Positions 13,235 through 21,775 of a stretch of 64,000 nucleotides of DNA are shown piece after piece. Source of the DNA: Alectoria sarmentosa (taxonomy: Eukaryota > Ascomycota > Lecanoromycetes > Lecanorales > Parmeliaceae); NCBI GenBank assembly GCA_009733775.1, contig WOGZ01000030.1, forward strand, positions 124,001-188,000, read 5' to 3'. The notes below the pieces were generated by a model. It saw only the letters and a program-made list of their open reading frames with translations, did not search any database and had not been told where the DNA came from. How positions within the stretch are numbered: position 1 is the stretch's first letter; each line of letters opens with the position of its first letter. A program made the translations under genes and the position numbers.

Positions 13235-13650
13235 ATTTCGACGTCGCTTTTAATTTATTAAAAAGACTTTCAAATCCGCGAATAATGATCTCATTACAAC
13301 CTCGAAAGGATTTTCGAATCATTTCAATACCAGCTTCTCGAGCTCGTTCCGAACCTCGTTTCGAACCTCATTTCGACGTCGCTTTTAATTCACTAAAAAG
13401 ACTTTCAAATCCGCGAATGATGATTTCATTACAACCTCGAAAGGATCCTCGAGTCATTTCAACACCAACTTCTCGAGCTCGTTCCGAACCTCGTTCCGAA
13501 CCTCGTTCCGACGTCATTCTAAAATCAGCTTTTCAAGTCGCCGACGACATTCCAGCACCAGCTTTCAAGATCGCCGACGACATTTTAACATTAATTTTCA
13601 AGGTCGCCGACGTCGCGATTTTGAGAGTTTCTCCTTCAGGAGATTCTTCG
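13235..13650 (+). repeat. 135-bp tandem duplication plus shorter repeats near the 3' end of Gypsy-1
   Basis: A 45-codon unit starting ATTTCGACGTCGC recurs at 13235 and 13370. It is followed by three ~33-codon-phase copies of an A-F-(Q/K)-(V/I)-A-D-D-I pattern (~13520-13610). This segment keeps a long open frame (13285-13704) and much higher GC than the rest of the copy. Confidence 0.7.
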
Positions 13651-13778
13651 ATTTTTGTTTCAAAAACTTCTTCGATTTTTGTTTTAGGAACTTCTTCGAT
13701 ATGAAGAAGTCGGAGGATTGTTGATAAAAATTGATTTATAGCGAGGTCGTTATGTTTTCTTCTTATTCGCGAGAATGT

Positions 13779-13949
13779 TATCACGACAAATATATGAATT
13801 TGATAAAGTATTTACTTTGTTAAGAAAGTTTGTTTGTCGAAAAAATATCTCGATAAGATTTTTAATTTAGCATTATAAATAACTAGATTTTTAAAAGAAA
13901 GAATTAAGCTTAATATATATCACGATTCTATATTCATGTTGCCGTTACA
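13779..13949 (+). repeat. 3' LTR of Gypsy-1
   Basis: 171 bp, starting TATCACGACAAA (TG changed to TA) and ending GCCGTTACA. The CATAT duplication follows directly. Confidence 0.9.
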
Positions 13950-14262
13950 CATATAATCTTTTTGAAAATAAATATGTTATTTAATGTGTTTTTGTTTCGT
14001 TTTTTACTTCGCATTAAACTCGACATTATTCGTATTCTTCGCATCGAAATCGATATAATATTCTTTTTGCTTAATAAAATGATTATTTATAAATTTCGTT
14101 ATCGTATTTTATTCGATATTTTGCTTAATGTTTTGCTTAATTTTTGTTTGATGTCTTGCTTATTTTCTTTACTTGATGTTTTATTTATTTTCTTATTTAA
14201 GACGTTTAAAAGACTTTTTGACGATTAAACGTCGTCGCAATTAAGAAAAATAGATAAAATTA

Positions 14263-14444
14263 TATTAAAAAACGAACGTAAAATCAGAATAATATATGTG
14301 AATTCGATATAAATAAAATTTTATTTATGAGAATTTATGTAAAATAAAAAACTCGTTTAAATATAAAGGCAAGTGTTAAGTCGCGCTAAATTCGATCGAA
14401 CCTCGCATAATAGATAAAAGAATAGAAAAAGTGAAATTATAACA
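14263..14444 (+). repeat. right LTR of element H
   Basis: 182 bp, TATTAAAAAACG to AAATTATAACA, followed by ATTAA. Differences from the left LTR are mainly C-to-T and G-to-A. Confidence 0.9.
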
Positions 14445-14449
14445 ATTAA

Positions 14450-16193
14450 AAAAGTAATAATTCAAAAAAGTAAAGAATATTGTGAAATCATAAATGTGAA
14501 ATTTCGATCACTTGAAAAAAATAAACGACGATATATCTTTTATATTCTATAAAAGAATAATTGATTTAAATTTATTAAACGATTTTATTAAAGGATTTAA
14601 GAAGGATTTTTGTGAATTTAAAAAAATATATCGTGAAAAGTATTTATTAATTAAATATTTAATTAATTTAAAATGAAATAAATTTTTTTGAAAATAAATA
14701 TGTTATTAAATCCGTTAAAAATTAATATGCGATTCGATTAATTATCGAATAAAACTATTTTGATAATATTTGAAATTTTAATGATCGATCTTTTTAAGAA
14801 ATGAAGTTGCATTATAATTTCATATTATATGTTATTTTATTATATTCTTTATTCTTTTATATAAGTTTTATGTGTTTAAATTTGTTAATAAGTCGATCAA
14901 TAACGTATTTTTAACACAATTTAACAATTTAAATTGTTACGTGCAAAGAATATAATTATAAAACATTATTATTTTATTTTAAATTAAAAAAATCTCATTT
15001 GATTTTATAAATAAAGATTTTATTCAATTTTTGATAAATTATAATGAAGATATAAATGAAAAGTTACACGTAATATTTATTTTATTATTTTTTTCTCTTT
15101 AAACATTACGCTTTTAACGAAAATATTTAAATAAATTAAATAAATTAAATATTTGAATATATTATATAAAAATCATAAATGTAAAAACGTCTTTTAATTA
15201 TTAAGTTTTATCACGTTTCAATTTCATTTTATAATGTTTTATATATACGAGAAACTTTAAATTCTTTAATTCTTTTCCAAAAATCACGTTTTAAAATTTT
15301 ATTTTAAAATCTCATAATCGTTTTTAAAGATATATTGTTTAATCGCATATTAAAAATGTTATTTAACGTATTAATTACATTTATTACAATTAATCGCGTA
15401 TTAAAAAAACTTTTAAAATCGCCTTTAAACGATAATTATATTCGTTTTTAATGACGTTTTATTTAAATCTTAAAGATATTGAATAATAATTCGATAAAAT
15501 TATAATTCGATAAGTAAAGAGAAAAAAACTTGATTATAAAATCAACTTTTTAAATAATTTATTCGATATAAAAGTTTAAATAAACGTTAACGTTATTTAA
15601 ATATATAATGCTTTTTAATATAAAATAAATGTTATAATAAAACAATAATTCGTTTCGAATTTAAATTAAAAAGTTTTTTTAATTGAAATATCTTTTACGA
15701 ATCGTCGTATAAAATAAAGATTTATCGATAATATATGTAAATAAAATGCTTTAAATGCGCTCTTTTATTATATCATTATTTTATTTCGTCGATTAATTAA
15801 TAAACGCATATATTATATATCGTTAATTAGTTTGTTACTTAAATAACGATTCGTTTAAAAACATTAATTATTTAATTATCATATTGAATATTTAAGTTTA
15901 TTATTTCGCTCGTAATTTTAAGCTTTATATATTATATGTTATTTATTCTTTCTTTTCTTTTATAATTTATTTTTTCGTCTTTTAAAAAATAATTAATCGT
16001 AAATTAATTAATTATAATATTTCATTTTTTTTTAAAAAAGATAATTAATTCGTTTTAATAAAATCAAAATCGTTATCTTTAATATTTTAAATTATAATAA
16101 TAATTTAATAAAAGCGATTAATAAAATAAGTATAAAATAATACGCTCGTGATTCGATACATTTAAAAACATTTTTATTATTTATATATCGTAT
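14450..16193. mobile_element. AT-rich repeat relic right of element H, family not identified
   Basis: No usable reading frame. Parts look like the inverted counterpart of 2251-3988, so element H may have inserted into or between two inverted copies. No LTR, TIR or protein motif could be fixed. Confidence 0.35.
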
Positions 16194-16198
16194 AAGTG

Positions 16199-16356
16199 TG
16201 TTATAGTTTCAGCTCATAGCTTTATATGACTCGATTAAGTTTAACGCGACTTGATACTACTTACATATTCGACTTTATAGCATATATTCTCTTTTTATAA
16301 CTATTATTTCGTTTATATCAAAATATAAGCATTTAGCATTATTTCGTTTTTTAATA
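16199..16356 (-). repeat. solo LTR of the element-H family
   Basis: Read on the minus strand it starts TATTAAAAAACGAA and ends GAAACTATAACA, as the H LTRs do. The middle is diverged but keeps an AACGCGACTTGATACT-like core. It is bounded by a perfect 5-bp duplication AAGTG (16194-16198 and 16357-16361). No internal region is attached, so it is a solo LTR left by LTR-LTR recombination. Confidence 0.85.
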
Positions 16357-16361
16357 AAGTG

Positions 16362-16974
16362 ATATAATGTACCTCGAAGATTATTGCATTAAATTTTTAA
16401 TTAAAATATAAAAAATGCTCGACTTTAATTTTAATAACGATATTATAAAATAAAGATATAATGATTAAAGAGATAAAATACGCGTTCGAGACCTTTATAT
16501 AACTTCAATTTATCGTTTTGAAAATTATTTTAAAAATAATAATTGCGTTATAAAACTGTGAAAAAATGCTCGTATTATAGTATAAAAATGTATAAATTGA
16601 AAAGTTTCATCCCGTGTGTCAAGCATTAACACGAATTTTAAATAACTTTTAATACTCGCACGTAACTTTTTGATACATATATATAATCTTTTAATATATA
16701 TACGTAACCTCTCAAAATTAAATAGAATAAATTAATAAAATGAGTATATCTTTCGACGTTAATGATTAAATAAGTGATTTAAGGCTAAGGCTTAAGATTT
16801 AAAGCATTCAATCTCTTTATATGAGTATTCAATTTCATTTTATCAAACTGTTGAAATATGATAATGAAATGAAATACGATGTGAAAAATAAATTAATTAT
16901 TCTCTTAAAGCTTCTCTGAAACAATTCTTTATATAATAAAAAATATGTGATTAACATAATAATAAATCGAAAAA
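16362..16974. other. AT-rich DNA, no gene seen
   Basis: Stops in all frames. No recognised element boundary other than the solo LTR on its left. Confidence 0.4.
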
Positions 16975-17410
16975 AATTGAAAATCAATCTTCTTTTCAAC
17001 ACGGGCATCGCATTCTCTTTCAAATACAATTATAAAATATTGAATCAAGCCTCTTCGCATAGGGCATTCAATTTTTTCGCATAAAACATTTAATCCCTTC
17101 ACATAAAGCAATTAATGAATTTCAAATCTTTACATTAAAGCATTAAATCTTTATTTTTATCTGAGCTTCTTATAACAAAATGAGATCAAATTTTTAAATC
17201 AAAACGTCGTAACGTACATCAAGAGTCCCTATATCAAAACGTCGTAACATATATCAAATCCCTACATTAAGGCGCCGTAACGTACATCAAGTCCCTGCGC
17301 CAAGGCAATAAATCCTTATATCAAGGGCATTGAGTCCTTGCATCAGAGCGTCGTAACGTACATCAAATCTCTACATCAGGGCGTTAAAGTTCCAGATTTT
17401 TATTGAGTGT
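16975..17410. repeat. degenerate minisatellite-like tract at the left edge of the gene island
   Basis: Irregular 22- to 34-bp units built from ACGTCGTAACGTACATCAA and (T)CCCTACATCAAGG(GC)ATT blocks. Units on the right (17200-17400) keep CG-rich cores. Units on the left (16980-17150) are AT-shifted versions such as TTCGCATAAAACATTTAATCC. Composition changes gradually across the tract. Confidence 0.6.
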
Positions 17411-17450
17411 TGAGTGCTTGATGCGTCAGTAAAGATATGCGAAATAAAGG

Positions 17451-17513
17451 GCTACGTACATGTATCAAAAGGTTACGTACATGTATCAAAAAGCTACGTG
17501 CGGGTATCAAAAG
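17451..17513. repeat. 21-bp tandem repeat, three units
   Basis: Units GCTACGTACATGTATCAAAAG, GTTACGTACATG.. and GCTACGTGCGGG.. occupy 17451-17471, 17472-17492 and 17493-17513. Confidence 0.85.
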
Positions 17514-18256
17514 CCTTTTGAATACGCTAAATCTCCGAGAGGTGCAGATGCATCTACTCCGTACAAGGTATAAGAGGTAGAATTATTCGGATCCTTCCAC
17601 CGTCATTCGTCCCCGACTCCCCCGTAACCCCCTCGGTCATAAACTAGGCACAATAAACGTCTTCGGCTTCTCCTCGGCTCAATTTCTCCCACTCTATCAA
17701 AACCCACGCGTATGCATCAATCCACCTGGTGCACCCATACTTAGGTACTTTAGATAGTAGTCGATAGTAGTCGATAGTAGTGTACACCAATGCTAAAGAT
17801 ACTCTACGAGAACTCGGGGAAAACGAGCATGTGAGTCCTGCCACGATTCTTTACAGTATAAAAGCAACTTGCAAGTACCTCGGCGAATTAAAGCCTCTAC
17901 TTCCAAGTAAGGTAGGTACGTTTCATCCACACCTACTACTTGTTCTTCCCCCTGACTGCAACAAAAGCACGTCGATACAATCTCAAACGTGTCGCAGACT
18001 CGAAGACCGCTTGGCCAACACACATGCTCAATACATTCATCGCCTAACACATCCCTGGCTCTGTGTTCTGAATTTCCTTTCCTTCATGAATCCAATCATG
18101 TTATATTTGTACCGCGTACCCAAGAAGATCTCGCGTCTTGAAATTACCTGATCAGGGTTATGGGCGAGGAAAAGCTTTTACTAGGAGGCTTTGGATGCTA
18201 GATATCAGCCAGAGACTTAATGAGGACGCCGAACGCAAGGCGGCAAGAATTCCAGG
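17514..18256. other. upstream region of the Artemis-like gene
   Basis: Normal composition with pyrimidine-rich stretches. A 10-bp repeat GATAGTAGTC occurs three times at 17753-17781. Frames on either strand (for example 17780-18151 plus) have no recognisable protein content. I read it as promoter and 5' UTR DNA. Confidence 0.5.
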
Positions 18257-21200
18257 ATGTCTACATTCAGCGGAGTAGTAGAGGGTACGGACAATCCCAT
18301 CATGTCTCATGCACAAGGGCTCACAGATCTCCAGAATTCCCTGAAATTCGGAGTTCGTCTCCGTTAAGGTCTTTACGATGGCAACGCTGACCTGGTTCAA
18401 GTTGACTGCTTTCGAAAAATTCATGGGAAAGACAACCCGCTCGCATGCTTTCTCAGTCATGCACACAGTGATCATCTCCATGGTCTGGAGTCTTTCCGTA
18501 CGTCTGTTTTGTGATGATTCCATCCTACTTTACGCCAAGCTCTGAGTTTCAGCAACTACTTGAGGAGGGAAAGGTCCCTATCGCTTCAGTATCTGCCTCG
18601 AAGCAGCAATACTGACTCGGAAATCTGCCCAGATTCTCCATTCATCTACTGTTCCCCGGCCACTCGAGAGGGATGCACTGCGTTTCAAAAGTCCGTCAAT
18701 CAAATGCTGACAAATTTGTAGCTCGTGCTCCGCCTCGAAAAGTCCCAACATCGCATGAATTTTCACCGCGGTATCCTGGAGTCGAGGAAACAGCATTACA
18801 AGCATCTTAGTAGATTGCTGGTAAGTTTTCACCGCTATTGATAAATGCAAGAAGCTTACATGTGCTTCAGAAGACAATACCCTTGAATACTCCAACAGAG
18901 GTGGAGCTAAAGCTAGGAAAGTTTCTTAGAGTAACCTTGCTAGATGTGAGTTTCTTGTGTCCGTAGAAGAGTTGTGCTTATGGGATTCAGGCAAATCACT
19001 GTGTCGGCGCGGTCATGTTCCTTATTGAAAATGATACGAAGGCAGTACTGTACACCGGCGATATTCGATGTAAGCTTCACGTTGTGAGGACATGATGCTT
19101 TTTAATATATGTATATAGCCGAGCCTTGGTGGGTCAATTCTTTGATTCGAAACCCCGTCGTCCTTCCATACACCCATGGCCTGAAGCGTTTAGACAAAAT
19201 CTACCTGGACACGACTTTCGCTTCCAAGAATATCCACTGTCGAAAGTTCCCAACGAAAGCAGAAGGACTGAGAGAGCTTCTCGAGAAGGTCACCAAGTAT
19301 CCGATTCATACTGTCTTTCACTTCCACGCCTGGACCTTCGGTTATGAGGACGTTTGGATTGCTCTATCAAGTGCCTTGCGATCGCAGGTTTGGCTTTCTC
19401 TTGATTCTTCCTCGGCCTAAGAGCTTAAAGAATTCTAGATTCACGTAGACGAGTACAAGTATTCTTTGTACAAATCCCTCAACACTACTGCTAGAATCAA
19501 GAACCTTTGCCACGAGGGCTCTGCACTATATGGCTTTGAGTATGGTAACAAGTTCCAAAACGGATGCTTGACGCCAGAACAGCATGTTCGCCTGCACAGT
19601 TGCCAGCACGAAATGGGCTGCAGCGTATTGGAGGCGTCGAACATTGTCTACATACGACCGATTATTTCGCGCTCAATCAAGGGCCTTGTCCTACCGTAGG
19701 TCTACTTATTGTAATTTTTCCTTTCCAATTCGTCCAGAAGCTTGAGTCACAGGGAAAGACTGAAGAGTCCAGAACTCCACCGTCATACTTACATCTTGAT
19801 CTTGTCTATAAGAAGGAAGGCTGACTCCGGACTTTGAAGTGAGATCGACGCTGGAGGAGGCGGTGGCGACCTCAATCAAGTGCACGAGCTTGAGCTCAAC
19901 GATGCTACTGCTGTAGGAAACTTAGTCGAGTTATGCACAAAAGAAATCATAGACCATGAAACACGGTCAAATACAATCGATCTGATAATCGCAGCGAGGA
20001 AGACCAAGAAGTTGGTTGTCTCATTGGATACTCCTGGTCTCGACGCGAGACATGAGACGATGCCACTAGCAAACCTTGCAAAGAACCTCGCTAAGCTTGT
20101 TGTTGGAGATGGCGAAGTCAGCCAGATTGACAAAAAAGTTGGAACTTTATGCATGGGCAGCGGAAAGACACTGGAAACATGCCCTGTGAGGCAAGAACTT
20201 CCACAGAGTATAGTTAGTGCTGTCAAGACTGGAAACAGAATACACAATGACTCACTTGCATAGGAATTTCCGTACTCGAGGCACTCTTCGTATGAAGAGC
20301 TTTGCGATCTTGTAAAGGCGTTTGAGCCCATTGATGTCTATCCATGCACCATCGACGAAAAGTATATGGATCTCAGCGTAAGTATCGAGGGTCTTTTTGG
20401 CCACCTGTGTTTCGGTTCTACATACGCTCATGACGAAGACATGAGAAAACTTGCAAATCGACGGGGAAATTTCAATTGTCGTACAGACGATCGTGACCTA
20501 CAGACTATGACATCTTCGAGAGATGGCACCGTCGATCAGCGAGACACAAGTCCTGTGAGCCTTCTCGGATCCGCATTAGATCCTGAATCTCACGCTCTTG
20601 ACGATCTGAAGCGCTTGCCAAAGCGCCCGCGGACCAGTCCACCATTCCCAGTAAACCAACAAGGCGATCTTGGTCTACCGACCGAAATATTGTCTCCGAG
20701 ACGAAAGCTACCAGAATTCGAACAATCTTTCAGAAGCTATCACAGACAACGCAAGAGAGAGAAGATAGTACCAAATTCAAAGTCCTCTGATCCACCATGC
20801 AATCGTGTTGGCGGTTATACGGGCACGTCACGGACCGCTCTATTTGGCCATCAAGGGTCTTCTGCAGCACTCCATCTGCAAGACCACCAGAAGTTAGACA
20901 CCCTTCAAAACGGGCGTTTGGCCAGCAGTCCGGTAGATGTGCATTGTGGGACACAAGCCGATCCCATCGAGCTATCCGATCGTGATTCTTCCAGCCAGGG
21001 CAACGAAGCGTGTGACTTCCTGCTCGAGGAGATGCCTGAGCCGGACGATATACCAAACGCCCTGAATGAAAGCCTATTAGATCCCGAAACGCAGATCACG
21101 CTCTCGGACGCAGCTTTTGAATCCCAATCATCGCATACCTCGAACTCTGACATCAAAGCAATGAGATTGCAAAAGAGAAAGGAAGCGTACAAAGCGGCGA

Positions 21201-21283
21201 AAGATCCAAGTGGTATCTGGGAAACTGATCATGGACTCATCTCCTCGAACGCTCATCACGGGGAAGAAGAGCTTGAGCTTTGA
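18257..21283 (+). CDS. Artemis/SNM1-type DNA repair nuclease (metallo-beta-lactamase, beta-CASP), 783 aa
   Basis: The family trims DNA ends and hairpins in non-homologous end joining and cross-link repair, in the nucleus. Exons: 18257-18284, 18335-18352, 18402-18497, 18633-18670, 18722-18820, 18871-18945, 18991-19069, 19119-19387, 19439-19695, 19840-20212, 20264-21283. All junctions keep frame, giving 2,352 nt. The start MSTFSGVVEEFPEIR fits the family N-terminus. Metal motif SHAHSDH is residues 34-40, H121 lies in ANHCVGAVM (usually HCPG), and D142 in YTGDIR. Beta-CASP hallmarks are YLDTTF (D175), IHVDEY (H236) and YSRHSSYEEL (from 448). The tail from ~480 is Ser/Asp-rich and ends in a charged segment with KRKEAYKAA. 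Nine introns are GT..AG. The fourth (18671-18721) begins GG, and if retained it ends the protein at a TAG (18719-18721). The 144-nt ninth intron is the least certain. The gene converges on urease. Confidence 0.88.
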
Positions 21284-21775
21284 CGGATGACTTCAATTGG
21301 GGGTATGGCAATCGATGAGCCGAGAATTTTGAGCAGAGATCTTCGTTCCGAGGCGCTGATATTTTTCCTAGATATTTTGTTTGTGTGTGAATGGGCTTTG
21401 CTTGAGCCTGGCTGACTCAAAAGCACAGTTGGCGAAGCCTTGTGCGTGTGTCTGACTTGATGTTTTCAAATTGATATCAAATAGGCGCGGCCGTTCCATA
21501 CTTTGAGACGAACATTTGACAGCATATATGTTGTGTTCTTCGCTTGCTTATTTAGATGTCACTCTTATAGACGAAGTCTGGCACTGACAGAGATGGATTC
21601 ATAGGCGCTGAGCAAGAATAACCCGGTTTTTGTTGCAACGATCAACTCTTCCCAGTAACGTCTCGGATTTAACCCAGCAAGTAACATATGCTGCGCTTGT
21701 CTTGCAAGCATACGTTTTGAATCCCAACGCTTTGTGGATCCCCGCTTTGCCCGCCGACTTGACTACTTGACGCCC
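21284..21775. other. convergent intergenic region
   Basis: Lies between the stop of the Artemis-like gene (plus) and the stop of urease (minus), so it holds both 3' UTRs. No open frame or repeat of note. Confidence 0.6.

Larger units (their letters stand above)
6089..13949 (+). mobile_element. Ty3/Gypsy retrotransposon copy (Gypsy-1), full length, RIP-inactivated
   Basis: 7,861 bp with 171-bp LTRs (6089-6259 and 13779-13949) and 5-bp duplication CATAT at 6084-6088 and 13950-13954. Conceptual plus-strand translation shows the fungal Gypsy order. The RT start segment is near 9568-9828 and the catalytic box, reading YIDN, at 10381-10392. The RNase H C-terminus is at 11116-11376 (FDFNIKYKFDKEHILFDTLSKL, matching the usual ..KEHIVPDALSRL). 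A repeat-rich linker and then integrase (~11850-12600) follow. Stop codons interrupt every domain, so the copy cannot encode protein. It lies inside element H and is therefore younger. Confidence 0.92.
3994..14444 (+). mobile_element. LTR element without recognisable pol (host copy H), split by a Gypsy insertion
   Basis: Two 182-bp direct LTRs (3994-4175 and 14263-14444) are flanked by the same 5-bp duplication ATTAA (3989-3993 and 14445-14449). Removing the nested Gypsy copy with one CATAT leaves about 2.6 kb in total and only about 2.2 kb of internal DNA. No gag, protease, RT or integrase motif is visible there, which suggests a non-autonomous element (TRIM/LARD-like). The internal part carries a ~60-bp minisatellite (5454-5821). 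The 88-codon frame at 13962-14228 is Leu/Ile/Phe-rich and looks like a composition artefact. LTR ends are TGTTAG..AACA; the right copy begins TATTAA, consistent with G-to-A changes. Confidence 0.85.

Noticed and set aside
2251..17150. Mitochondrial DNA insertion, suggested by extreme AT content
   Set aside because: No mitochondrial genes. LTR pairs, target duplications and Gypsy protein remnants explain the composition through RIP.
16975..17410. CRISPR-like array
   Set aside because: Unit lengths and sequences vary continuously, with no constant repeat/variable spacer pattern, and the genome is eukaryotic.
17780..18151. 123-codon plus-strand frame upst­ream of the repair gene
   Set aside because: No recognisable domain, overlaps two other random frames, and ends just before the true start; treated as promoter DNA.
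18158..18523. 121-codon minus-strand frame that looks protein-like
   Set aside because: It is antisense to the first exons of the Artemis-like gene. The plus strand there carries the SHAHSDH metal motif and correct splice sites.
18578..18895. 105-codon minus-strand frame
   Set aside because: Antisense to exons carrying SPFIYCSPATRE, LESRKQHYKHL and IPLNTPTEVEL of the same gene.
19696..19839. Possible coding exon KLESQGKTEESRTPP..
   Set aside because: Removing it as an intron joins GLVLP to EIDAGGGGGDL in frame, as in the family. Keeping it leaves a stop and a broken frame.
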